Source: an uncultured Lachnospiraceae bacterium (GTDB lineage: Bacteria > Bacillota > Clostridia > Lachnospirales > Lachnospiraceae). Taken from it: DNA of 31,389 bases. Where the stretch lies: assembly GCA_910586095.1 (NCBI GenBank), contig CAJUHQ010000029.1:1-31389 (forward strand), read 5' to 3'. Made by a program: the position numbers and the translations under genes. Position 1 is the first letter of the stretch; the number at the start of each line of letters is the position of its first letter. Below, piece by piece: positions 23,992 through 31,389 of the stretch. A model generated the notes under the pieces. The model saw nothing but the letters and a program-made list of their open reading frames with translations. It was not told where the DNA came from and ran no database searches.

Positions 23992-25326
23992 ATGACCGTA
24001 GGGACAAAAGAAATTGTAACCACCGTTGCATATATGATAGGCGTAAAAAAAGAATTTCTTGTACAATATTATGATGACACCTGCCATGAGCTGCTCCAAT
24101 CACTTGAGAAAGAGCAAGCAGCAACCACGATCCGTTATCTAAATAAGCTCAAGACTTCTTTGATGAGATACTTTAAAAAGACTGATTATGAGATACGATA
24201 CAATCTATCCAATCTTGACCGACTTCCACAGTGGTATGATACAGAAGAAATTCGCCAGCTTGAAAAATGGGGCATTTCAATTATTCAAGCAAATTACAGG
24301 GCTGATAAATACATAGAAGACTTAACAAGGCTTCTGAATGAAAATATTGATAAATGCCAATATTTATTTTACGATTGGATTAAATTTGAATATATTAAAG
24401 AATTTTTTTACATACCAAAATACCAAAAGAAAAATATGCTAAAAAACGAATTTGAAAAATATATGGCAAATATTAATTTATATCCTTTTCAAATGTATAT
24501 CTACTGGAAACCAGAAAATAGAGGAAATATGCTCTATGATGACAGCAAATTCCTCTCTACCTTATATTCTATGCATGGGGACTATATGGGGGATCGCTCT
24601 AAAGTACACGATGCAGGAGAGGAGACAAAGGCCACGATTTATGACTTTATCGATCATGGCCACAAGGTTGTCATCGCCGTTGACTGTGAAAACAGTGATG
24701 TATTTAAATTGTATGGGGTCTTAAAAAATCTCAATCAGGAGGAACTTGATCGAATCGAAAAAATAATTCTTTATGATGACGCTCACACATCTACAGCATG
24801 GGAATGGCTGAGTAAATTTACCAAAATACCTGTAGAATATATGGAAGTAGAACGTGTGACAGAGCTCAAATCTCTTGTAGATATTAAAATGACTGCTGGT
24901 GTCTGCTCTGAATTTTATAAAAATCATGTAGATTCTTTTATTATCTGCTCTTCAGACTCCGATTTTTGGGGGTTAATCTCTTCTTTGCCTGATGCAAACT
25001 TTCTTGTACTATATGAATATTCCAAATGTGGAAAGCCAATCAAAGAAGCTCTAAAACAGCACGGAATCATCCATTGTGCTATGGATGATTTTTATACTGG
25101 AAATGCTGGTGAACTTAAAAAAGTAGTGCTTTTAGATAAACTTGAATCTTATTTGCCGCAATTAATTGGAATGAACGGAATGGAGCTTGCCAAAAAAATT
25201 TATGAGGAGACAAGAATAACTTGTACTACCGCAGATATAGAAAACTTTTACAAAAAATATATTAAAACACTACGATTAAAACTTGATGCAGAAGGTACTT
25301 TTTACATTGAAATCTATCAGTTGTAA
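23992..25326 (+). CDS. NYN/PIN-domain protein, putative ribonuclease
   Basis: A 444-residue soluble protein. The N-terminal ~220 residues are helical and unrecognised. Residues ~225-365 look like a NYN domain, the PIN-like nuclease fold: VVIAVDCENSDVFKLYGVL (Asp231, Asn234), IILYDDAHTSTAWEWL, LVDIKMTAGVCSEFY (Asp297) and IICSSDSDFWGLISSL (Asp322, Asp324), giving the expected cluster of acidic metal ligands. The last ~60 residues are helical. The predicted activity is endonucleolytic RNA cleavage, not proven. AGGTGA lies nine bases before the ATG. It follows smpB by 167 bases in the same direction, with rnr before that, so a role in RNA quality control is plausible. A 10-bp terminator follows downstream. 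Confidence 0.75.
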   Translation: MTVGTKEIVTTVAYMIGVKKEFLVQYYDDTCHELLQSLEKEQAATTIRYLNKLKTSLMRYFKKTDYEIRYNLSNLDRLPQWYDTEEIRQLEKWGISIIQANYRADKYIEDLTRLLNENIDKCQYLFYDWIKFEYIKEFFYIPKYQKKNMLKNEFEKYMANINLYPFQMYIYWKPENRGNMLYDDSKFLSTLYSMHGDYMGDRSKVHDAGEETKATIYDFIDHGHKVVIAVDCENSDVFKLYGVLKNLNQEELDRIEKIILYDDAHTSTAWEWLSKFTKIPVEYMEVERVTELKSLVDIKMTAGVCSEFYKNHVDSFIICSSDSDFWGLISSLPDANFLVLYEYSKCGKPIKEALKQHGIIHCAMDDFYTGNAGELKKVVLLDKLESYLPQLIGMNGMELAKKIYEETRITCTTADIENFYKKYIKTLRLKLDAEGTFYIEIYQL

Positions 25327-25430
25327 AGATCATGGCTACAATCGTTTCAATAGAGAAAAATTCACACAAGTCATCTATACTGTGAATATCTATGACTTTT
25401 ACAATAACTGACAAACACATGATATTATCT

Positions 25431-25457
25431 AAAAAAGGCGAAAATCTCGCCTTTTTT
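25431..25457. terminator. Intrinsic terminator after the NYN gene
   Basis: AAAAAAGGCGA (25431-25441) pairs with TCGCCTTTTTT (25447-25457) around a five-base loop. It is usable in both directions. Confidence 0.88.
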
Positions 25458-25668
25458 AATATGCACACAATTTTTATAGACTTTGTTGCAAATAACTAAG
25501 ACCATTTACTTTGTGCTGTTTAGAGATAATTTAGAGACTTTTTTGATAAGATGAGAATCAATCTACTAACCAATGTAAGTGAAGTTCATATTGCGGACTT
25601 TATTTGCAAAACAAATTTGTACAAAGAGAGATATTCGTAGGAATTTGGCTATTGCATGGAGGATTAGC
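25458..25668. other. Intergenic upstream of sugar permeases, no gene seen
   Basis: AT-rich. The reading frame of the first permease is open back to a GTG at 25579, but that stretch has no ribosome site and encodes an unlikely basic extension. No regulator gene, operator palindrome or clear promoter was recognised. Confidence 0.5.
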
Positions 25669-26478
25669 GTGAAAAGTAAAGTTAGTGTGAAAAAAAGAAA
25701 GATACATCGTCGTAAACAACGGGCTTTTGTCTGTTTTTTGTTTCCGAGTCTTGCAGGAGTTATTGTGTTTGTTCTGCTTCCTTTTATAGATGTGATACGA
25801 CGCTCTTTTATGACTGTGATGTCAGGATTATTTGTAGGAATAGAAAATTACAAAAAAGTAATCCATAATCAGGCATTTGCACTAGCTGTAAAGAATACCA
25901 TCCATTTTACAGGAACTGCCATTCCACTTTTAGTTGTAATAGGACTAGTTGCCTCTATGGCACTTAGCAAATTAAAAGACACACGTGTCATAAAAAGTTT
26001 ATATTTATTTCCAATGGCTATGCCGACGGCAACTGTAGTCATTGTATGGCGTATGTTTTTTTACAAACAGGATTTTGACAGCCTAGTAGCAAGTTATTTG
26101 TGGAAAAATATTGGATATACGCTAATTTTATGGCTTGCAGGTATTGCGGCGATTCCTCGTGAGTTTGTGGAAGCAGCACATGTAGATGGGGCAGGATGGT
26201 TTAGATGTTTTATTTATGTAAAACTACCTTGTCTAAAGGGCAGTCTGTATACGATTATTATTTTATCTTTTCTAAACTCTTTTAAGATCTACAGAGAAGC
26301 ATATCTAGTAGCAGGTTCTTATCCTGGACAAGATATTTATCTACTTCAACATATTTTTAACAATTGGTACATCAATTTAGAATTTGACAAATTGGCAGCA
26401 GCAACCGTAATTGTAGGATTATTTTTATTTGTATTTATTATCTTGTTAAATTTATTTTGGAATAGTGATAAGAAATGA
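25669..26478 (+). CDS. CUT1 sugar ABC permease (MalF/UgpA-like), compact
   Basis: A GTG start at 25669 is chosen because GGAGG (25658-25662) precedes it by six bases; the open frame extends 90 bases further without a ribosome site. The 269-residue product has a basic N-terminus, then about six helices, with FVCFLFPSLAGVIVFVLLPF as the first. The permease EAA loop that docks with the ATPase is EFVEAAHVDGAGWFRCFIYVKLP, with the conserved EAA...G. FVGIENYKKV is another family mark. The stretch between VIVWRMFF and LILWLAGIAAIP is some 20-25 residues shorter than in typical members, so an extracytoplasmic loop is trimmed. It forms a pair with the next permease. No ATPase is adjacent, which is normal for CUT1 systems using a shared MsmX-like ATPase. 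The likely substrate, from the neighbours, is a pectin oligosaccharide. Confidence 0.88.
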   Translation: MKSKVSVKKRKIHRRKQRAFVCFLFPSLAGVIVFVLLPFIDVIRRSFMTVMSGLFVGIENYKKVIHNQAFALAVKNTIHFTGTAIPLLVVIGLVASMALSKLKDTRVIKSLYLFPMAMPTATVVIVWRMFFYKQDFDSLVASYLWKNIGYTLILWLAGIAAIPREFVEAAHVDGAGWFRCFIYVKLPCLKGSLYTIIILSFLNSFKIYREAYLVAGSYPGQDIYLLQHIFNNWYINLEFDKLAAATVIVGLFLFVFIILLNLFWNSDKK

Positions 26479-26497
26479 GAAGGCAACATAATACACT

Positions 26498-26521
26498 ATT
26501 GCCAAAACTATCATTGGCAAT
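26498..26521 (+). other. Hairpin between the two permease genes
   Basis: ATTGCCA (26498-26504) with TGGCAAT (26515-26521) around ten bases, 20 bases before the second permease start, whose ribosome site (AGGA) is weak. It may tune translation between the genes or stabilise mRNA. Confidence 0.35.
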
Positions 26522-26541
26522 ATAAAGGAATCCTATAAAAT

Positions 26542-27402
26542 ATGAAAAAAATAATAAAAATCTTAGTGGAAACTACCACAAAATTAATTTTTATCGCTGC
26601 TGGCATTATAATATGTGCTCCTGTATTTTTGGTGATAACTGGATCTGTAATGGGCAGTAGTGATTTACAAGAATGTCTTGCTCCTGTATTTCAGGACGCA
26701 AAAGGCTTCGTATCCTGGAAGTTAATCCCCAAATATCCTACAATCGAGCATTATATCAAACTCTTATTTCAGACCCCACAATTTTTTGTTTTATTCTGGA
26801 ACAGTGTGAAAATGACCTTATTTATATTAGCAGGGCAAATGCTTGTGGGCATACCTGCTGCATGGGCCTTTGCTGTATACCCTGTACGTGGAAAAAACGT
26901 GCTGTTTACACTGTATGTAGTGTTGATGCTTCTACCGTTTCAGGTAACTATGTTTTCAACCTATCTAATACTCAATAAACTATCACTTCTCAATACACAT
27001 TGGGCAGTGATTTTACCTGCAATTTTTAATACTTTTCCTATTTTTGTCGCTTATGGAGGATTTAAGTCAATTCCTGATGCCCTTTTAGAAGCCGCGCGAA
27101 TCGATGGTGCAGGAGAGTTGTATATTTTTATCAAAATAGGATTTGTTCTTGGAAAGAGTGGGATCTTGTCTGCAATTGTTCTTGGATTTCTAGAATATTG
27201 GAATATGATCGAACAACCACTTGCCTTTATAGAGAATAAGGCGTTGTGGCCTTTATCACTGTATTTACCAGAAATTGACTGGACACGCGCAGGCTTTGCC
27301 TTTAGTGCTTCGGTTATCATGCTGATCCCAGCAGTTTTTGTATTTGTTATGGGACAGGACTACTTAGAACAAGGAATTGTGTATTCTGGACTAAAATTAT
27401 AA
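26542..27402 (+). CDS. CUT1 sugar ABC permease (MalG/UgpE-like)
   Basis: A 286-residue inner-membrane permease, partner of the preceding gene. Six helices are visible, starting with LIFIAAGIIICAPVFLVITGSVMGS. The EAA loop is ALLEAARIDGAGELYIFIKI, close to the consensus 'EAA.iDGAg...if.ki'. LPFQVTMFSTYLILNKLSLLNTHWAVILP is the typical MalG-type segment before it. The ribosome site is poor (AGGA about 12 bases away), but the start fits the family. The genes after it, an adaptor protein, GH105 and a pectinesterase, suggest import of pectin-derived oligosaccharides. The substrate is inferred. Confidence 0.9.
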   Translation: MKKIIKILVETTTKLIFIAAGIIICAPVFLVITGSVMGSSDLQECLAPVFQDAKGFVSWKLIPKYPTIEHYIKLLFQTPQFFVLFWNSVKMTLFILAGQMLVGIPAAWAFAVYPVRGKNVLFTLYVVLMLLPFQVTMFSTYLILNKLSLLNTHWAVILPAIFNTFPIFVAYGGFKSIPDALLEAARIDGAGELYIFIKIGFVLGKSGILSAIVLGFLEYWNMIEQPLAFIENKALWPLSLYLPEIDWTRAGFAFSASVIMLIPAVFVFVMGQDYLEQGIVYSGLKL

Positions 27403-27408
27403 TATAAC

Positions 27409-27516
27409 AGTCCACTTAACAACGATCGTGCATAAAAATAACACTATTCGTATGATAGTAGCGTATTTATGAACACATATATTGTGCGATTAAAAATACC
27501 TTTTATATAGTGGACT
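27409..27516 (+). other. Structured 5' leader of the adaptor gene
   Basis: AGTCCACT (27409-27416) and AGTGGACT (27509-27516) close a region of about 108 bases containing further possible stems, such as ACTAT / ATAGT near 27442-27458 and ATCGTGCA with TGTGCGAT. This is a multi-stem leader ending about 30 bases before the adaptor start. No known riboswitch class was recognised. Confidence 0.4.
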
Positions 27517-27546
27517 ATTGCCAATCTTAAAATAGGGGAGAAAGAA

Positions 27547-29469
27547 ATGGACAAAGAAGATGAAAAACTATTAAATCGCAAACGATTTGAGAAATGGGTA
27601 AAAATTTTATTGTTGTTTCTTGCTTTTATGTGGTTATGCACCATCATTTCCAAAAGTATCTATGTAAATAATCTCGCTCGTGTCAATGTACAGACCGCAG
27701 AAAAAAAATATATTGAACATATTGTTGAAGCTGATGGTATTGTTATAGCAGGCAGTGAACAAGCAGTAAATACAATGACAGGACTTCGCATTTCTCACAT
27801 TAATGTCCAAGAAGGCGATTTTGTAGAGAGTGGCACTGTATTGTTTCAGATTGATTTAGAGGATCTAAATACTATTCTTTCCGAAAAGGAAACAGAATTA
27901 GCAAAACAACAATATCATCTATCAGATCTTCAGTTTAATGCTGTTCTAACCTCCCAAAAGCAAACCATTGCCATGCTTTGGGCGCAGGAAGATTATGACA
28001 ATGCTGATAAGGAAACTTCAAGAATTGTATCACGAGCGCAACAGGATCTAAAGAACGCAGAAGATGAGCTAAACAAGCACTTAAAAACAACTGTGCCTTA
28101 TGTCTCAGACAATAAACGCTCAGAAGCATGGGATTCCTATAACAATTGGAAAAAACGCCATTATGAGATTACTGACAACATTACAGCAAAGCAACGTGAG
28201 ATCAATGAATTGGCAGAGCGCATAAACCAGCTAGAACAAAATGGGATCACAACAACTAAAGAGGCAGATTTATCCAATAATACAAAAGAAATTGACGAAA
28301 TGAACAACAATAAAACAAATTCATCTATAACTTTGTCAGAGAATCCTACAAAAGAGGACACAGATCACCCTGAAGCTTCCGAAACACAATCTACAGAATC
28401 GATACAAACTGAACAGGATATTGATGATAATGAAAGTACATCTGAACCAGATACAACTTTAGAATCAGATACAAAAATACCCAAAACAACAGAATATGTG
28501 TTGAGTGGAAGTGAAAGTCCCCGCACATCATCAGAAGTTGCAGCATTAGAAGAAGCCTTAAAAAAAGCAAAAAGTGAATTGGCTACTCTAGAAGATACGT
28601 TGGCGGCACATGAAAGAAATTCTATCTCACAGCCAGATTTTTCAAAGGAAGAAAGTGATTATGACAATTGGCAACAAAAGAAATCAACTTTAGAAGATGC
28701 CGTTGTTGTAGCAAGACGAGCACTAGAAGACGCTGAGTATACAAGAGTTGTTACACTCATGCAAAAGAGCCGTGAGTTGGCAAGCGCAGCCGTGAACAAT
28801 CCATCTGATTCTACTATGTCTATTTATGAACTGGAGATTGCAAATTTGCAGGCAGAACTTGCACAATTTTACGCTCTCAAAAATCAAAATGGTGAAATCA
28901 AGGCACAAAAAGATGGTTATATCTCTAAAATACAAATACAAGTGGGAAGTCGTACTACAGATACGGCTGCAATTATTTTAACAGATGCAAAAGCGCCTTG
29001 TCAGTTTAAATGTAGCATCACAAAAGAACAGAGTAAATATTTAAAATTAGGGGATTCTTTTCAGCTTACTATACATGATAATGGTAAAAAGGAACTTGAA
29101 GCAACAGTTGATTATTTGACCGAAAATGCAGCAGGAGGTTATGACATCATATGTCGCCTCCCTGAAGGAATAGGACAACCTGGTACAAACGGGACAATCC
29201 ACAAGGCAGTACAAGGTGAACTTTACAATACAACTTTCCCTATAGAGGCATTACACGAAGAAAATGAATCCTACTATGTCTATATCTATCGTGAAAAAGC
29301 AGGAATTTTAGGTAATGAAGCTTACGTAGAAAAACTAAAAATACAAGTGGCAGACCAAAACGACCGTTATGTGGCACTTCAGTCAGGAACCATTGGCTTG
29401 GATGCACAGGTTATTACCTTTAGTTCTGAGGAGCTCAAGCAGGGACAAAGTGTGCGATTAGTTGAATAA
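27547..29469 (+). CDS. HlyD-like membrane-fusion adaptor protein, orphan
   Basis: A 640-residue protein. A short cytoplasmic N-terminus and one anchor helix (~18-38) are followed by a half lipoyl domain (~60-110: VEADGIVIAGSEQAVNTMTG, VQEGDFVESGTVLFQIDLED), a long coiled coil (~115-235), an acidic Ser/Thr/Glu/Asp-rich stretch with no predicted fold (~235-330), a second coiled coil (~330-435), the second lipoyl half (GEIKAQKDGYISKIQIQVGS) and a beta-barrel region to the end. This is the layout of periplasmic-adaptor/membrane-fusion proteins (HlyD/MacA type), which in Firmicutes accompany exporters. No exporter ATPase or MacB-like permease is next to it: sugar permeases precede it and a GH105 follows. 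GGGGAG is upstream of the start. It may work with an unlinked exporter. Confidence 0.82.
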   Translation: MDKEDEKLLNRKRFEKWVKILLLFLAFMWLCTIISKSIYVNNLARVNVQTAEKKYIEHIVEADGIVIAGSEQAVNTMTGLRISHINVQEGDFVESGTVLFQIDLEDLNTILSEKETELAKQQYHLSDLQFNAVLTSQKQTIAMLWAQEDYDNADKETSRIVSRAQQDLKNAEDELNKHLKTTVPYVSDNKRSEAWDSYNNWKKRHYEITDNITAKQREINELAERINQLEQNGITTTKEADLSNNTKEIDEMNNNKTNSSITLSENPTKEDTDHPEASETQSTESIQTEQDIDDNESTSEPDTTLESDTKIPKTTEYVLSGSESPRTSSEVAALEEALKKAKSELATLEDTLAAHERNSISQPDFSKEESDYDNWQQKKSTLEDAVVVARRALEDAEYTRVVTLMQKSRELASAAVNNPSDSTMSIYELEIANLQAELAQFYALKNQNGEIKAQKDGYISKIQIQVGSRTTDTAAIILTDAKAPCQFKCSITKEQSKYLKLGDSFQLTIHDNGKKELEATVDYLTENAAGGYDIICRLPEGIGQPGTNGTIHKAVQGELYNTTFPIEALHEENESYYVYIYREKAGILGNEAYVEKLKIQVADQNDRYVALQSGTIGLDAQVITFSSEELKQGQSVRLVE

Positions 29470-29480
29470 CTTTCAAAATC

Positions 29481-29509
29481 TTGTCACATGATTTTGTTTG
29501 TGATAGTAT
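29481..29509 (+). promoter_or_regulatory. Sigma-A promoter of GH105 gene
   Basis: TTGTCA (29481-29486), 17 bases, TAGTAT (29504-29509), some 50 bases before the start. It allows GH105 expression apart from the adaptor gene. Confidence 0.6.
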
Positions 29510-29557
29510 AAGGATAGTAAACCTTTCTATCTCAACTTAAAAAGGAGAAAATCAACT

Positions 29558-30700
29558 ATGGCTATTGAAATTGTGGAAAAATATGTAAACGAGCTCATTG
29601 ACAGAAGTACACTGGAAGAACCTGTGTGGAATATTGAAAAAATCCGTGCAGGTAAAAAGGCATCATGGGACTATATTGATGGATGCATGATAATGTCTCT
29701 CTTAGAACTTTACAAAGTAACTGCTAATAAAAAATACTTTGATTTTGCAGACCAATATATTGGTCACCGTATTCAAGAGGATGGTACTATCATTGGATAT
29801 GATAAGGATGAGTTAAACCTTGACAATATCAATGAGGGCAAAAATCTCTTTACTCTCTATGATTTAACTGGCAAAGAAAAGTATGCAAAAGCTACTGCAA
29901 CCATTTATCAGCAAATCCTCGAAATGCCTCGCACAAAAGAAGGAAACTTTTGGCATAAAAAGATCTACCCCAATCAAGTATGGTTAGATGGTTTGTATAT
30001 GGCTCAACCTTATTACATAGAATATGAGAATCGCTTTCATGACAAGAAAAATTACCAAGATATTTTTACACAATTTTTCAATGTGGAAAAGAATCAAAAA
30101 GATCCAGAAACAGGATTATACTATCATGCGTACGATTCAGAGAGAAAAATGTTCTGGGCTGACAAAACGACGGGACTTTCTAAAAATTTCTGGCTTAGGG
30201 CACTTGGTTGGTTTTCTATGGCGTTGTTAGATACTCTAACTTTGGCTGATCCTACTTATCCAGATTACTCTCATTTGTCAAAAATGTATCGTGAATTGAT
30301 TGACGCCATGTTACAATATCAATCACCAGAAGGAATGTGGTATCAAGTCCCCAATTTCCCTGGCAGAGAAAAAAATTATCTCGAGACAAGTGGCAGTTCT
30401 ATTATGGCATATTGTCTTATGAAGGGTGCACGTTTAGGATATCTGCCAAAAGACTATAGCGCCTATGGTGTAAAGGCTTTTCAGGGAATCTGTGATACTT
30501 ATCTAACGACCGTAGAAGGAGAGATGAGCCTTGGTGGTATCTGTCTTGTCGCTGGGTTAGGCCCTGATAACAATCCGCGTCGTGATGGTACTTATGAATA
30601 CTACATGTCAGAACCTATTGTCAAAGATGACGCAAAGGGAACTGCTCCATTTTTACTTGCTTACGCAGAAATGTGCCGACTTGAGAGCAACTCGATCTAA
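29558..30700 (+). CDS. GH105 unsaturated rhamnogalacturonyl hydrolase (YteR-like)
   Basis: A 380-residue cytoplasmic enzyme (no signal peptide) of the GH105/GH88 (alpha/alpha)6-barrel family. It removes the unsaturated uronic acid left at the non-reducing end of pectin oligomers after lyase action. Family motifs include KASWDYIDGCMIMSLLELY, QVWLDGLYMAQPYYIEY with Asp144 matching by motif the catalytic Asp143 of YteR, FWLRALGWFSMALLDTL, GMWYQVPNFP, YLETSGSSIMAYCLMKGARLG, and near the end DGTYEYYMSEPIVKDDAKG and GTAPFLLAYAEM. Length is normal. AGGAG is ten bases upstream. With the neighbouring pectinesterase and sugar permeases it defines a pectin-use locus. The exact uronyl linkage cleaved (rhamnogalacturonan or other) is not determined. 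Confidence 0.95.
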   Translation: MAIEIVEKYVNELIDRSTLEEPVWNIEKIRAGKKASWDYIDGCMIMSLLELYKVTANKKYFDFADQYIGHRIQEDGTIIGYDKDELNLDNINEGKNLFTLYDLTGKEKYAKATATIYQQILEMPRTKEGNFWHKKIYPNQVWLDGLYMAQPYYIEYENRFHDKKNYQDIFTQFFNVEKNQKDPETGLYYHAYDSERKMFWADKTTGLSKNFWLRALGWFSMALLDTLTLADPTYPDYSHLSKMYRELIDAMLQYQSPEGMWYQVPNFPGREKNYLETSGSSIMAYCLMKGARLGYLPKDYSAYGVKAFQGICDTYLTTVEGEMSLGGICLVAGLGPDNNPRRDGTYEYYMSEPIVKDDAKGTAPFLLAYAEMCRLESNSI

Positions 30701-30740
30701 TCTTATTACCACTCTACAACAAGCATAGACAAATCAGGTA

Positions 30741-30776
30741 AAGGAACTAAGAACACAAAACACTTAGTTCCTTTTT
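30741..30776 (+). terminator. Intrinsic terminator after GH105
   Basis: AAGGAACTAAG (30741-30751) pairs with CTTAGTTCCTT (30763-30773), followed by T's. Confidence 0.88.
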
Positions 30777-30809
30777 GAGCTATACACAAAACGTCCCATA
30801 TGAAATGGA

Positions 30810-30838
30810 TTGAATTCAACGTTCCAGTCTGATATACT
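30810..30838 (+). promoter_or_regulatory. Sigma-A promoter of pectinesterase gene
   Basis: TTGAAT (30810-30815), 17 bases, TATACT (30833-30838), about 95 bases before the start. Confidence 0.6.
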
Positions 30839-30932
30839 AAATAATAACTGTTACTCTAGGATTCCGTAGTAGCTTTGTATAAATAATTATAGAATCTAAA
30901 TAGTGACAGATCTCATATCATGGAGGTGTTTT

Positions 30933-31389
30933 ATGGAAAAAAAAGAACTGTATGTGAATGTAAATGAAGATACGGCGTTTCCTACCATTAGTTTAGCATT
31001 GGAGGCCGCCAAAGCTTTTATAGGTATGGAAATAGTTATTTATATTGCTCCTGGTATCTACCATGAAGAACTTGTTATCAACCAAAATTACATCTCACTG
31101 ATTGGAACCGATGAAAATTCTACGATTATTACATTTTCTAAGGCTGCTCAGGAACTGATGCCAGAGGGCGATAAACGTGGAACTTTCCGAACAGCAAGTG
31201 TACTGATTGATGCAGATTATTTTTATGCATATCGTATTTCATTTTACAATGAAGCTGGGCAAGGTGCAAAAATTGGTCAGGCACTCGCTGTATATGCAGA
31301 TGGAGATCATCTAGTTTTTGAAAATTGCCGCTTTGATGGATACCAAGATACTCTTTTTACTGCGCCGCTTCCCCAAAAAGAATTGCAAC
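30933..31389 (+). CDS. Pectinesterase (CE8), 3' end outside window
   Basis: An open frame from ATG 30933 (GGAGG six bases upstream) runs to the window end: 152 codons, C-terminus missing. The product starts MEKKELYVNVNEDTAFPTIS, continues with ALEAAKAF and IYIAPGIYHEELVI (the first turns of a right-handed beta helix), then GQALAVYADGDHLVFENCRF and GYQDTLF, the conserved CE8 region that includes the catalytic Asp of QDTL. The enzyme removes methyl esters from homogalacturonan, exposing it to lyases. There is no signal peptide at this start, so it may act on imported oligomers inside the cell, as other intracellular CE8 enzymes do. The second catalytic Asp would lie beyond the window. Confidence 0.9.
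   Translation, partial: MEKKELYVNVNEDTAFPTISLALEAAKAFIGMEIVIYIAPGIYHEELVINQNYISLIGTDENSTIITFSKAAQELMPEGDKRGTFRTASVLIDADYFYAYRISFYNEAGQGAKIGQALAVYADGDHLVFENCRFDGYQDTLFTAPLPQKELQ

Noticed and set aside
25579..25668. 30-codon N-terminal extension of the first permease from a GTG
   Set aside because: It has no ribosome site, an odd composition and an excellent GGAGG site just before the GTG at 25669.

Overview
The window is AT-rich, Gram-positive (Firmicutes) DNA, most likely from a motile, pectin-using member of the Lachnospiraceae (Lachnospira or pectinophilus-like). This rests on strong GGAGG ribosome sites, consensus sigma-A promoters, two matches to the motility sigma factor (sigma-28/SigD) consensus, a chemoreceptor, a diguanylate cyclase, the secG-rnr-smpB order, and a pectin-utilisation locus at the right end. 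Species assignment is inference. No rRNA, tRNA, tmRNA, intact insertion sequence, phage or CRISPR array is visible.

Layout. 1-2.7 kb: a small FliD-like protein behind a SigD-type promoter, convergent with a membrane GGDEF protein. 3.2-10.5 kb: a degenerate PaaK-like adenylate-forming protein, then a tight run of sugar-binding lipoprotein, chemoreceptor, thiamine pyrophosphokinase and CmpB-type membrane protein, then a serine hydrolase. 10.6-14.5 kb (minus): a heterodimeric BmrCD-like multidrug ABC exporter whose leader encodes a 29-residue peptide and an intrinsic terminator with competing structures. 14.5-17.9 kb: gpmI and eno, two consecutive glycolytic steps; the enolase carries an extra segment of about 30 residues. 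18.1-20 kb: a PadR regulator with a palindrome between -35 and -10, and a SEDS (FtsW/RodA)-type protein with a PadR-associated N-terminal domain. 20.0-20.5 kb: a non-coding stretch with a near-perfect SigD promoter followed by a series of long hairpins. 20.6-25.3 kb: secG, rnr, smpB and a NYN/PIN-domain putative RNase. 25.7-31.4 kb: two CUT1 sugar permeases, an orphan HlyD-like adaptor, a GH105 unsaturated (rhamno)galacturonyl hydrolase and a pectinesterase cut by the window end.

How the genes may work together (inference): extracellular pectin is de-esterified by pectinesterases, oligomers enter through the CUT1 permeases, and GH105 removes unsaturated uronic acids in the cytoplasm. No binding protein or ATPase is encoded beside the permeases. 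The only sugar-binding lipoprotein here is about 20 kb away, next to a chemoreceptor, so it may serve transport, chemotaxis or both. The most unusual items are the SigD-preceded structured region near 20.1-20.5 kb, the attenuator leader of the ABC exporter, the PadR/SEDS pair, and the NYN protein beside the rnr-smpB RNA-surveillance genes.
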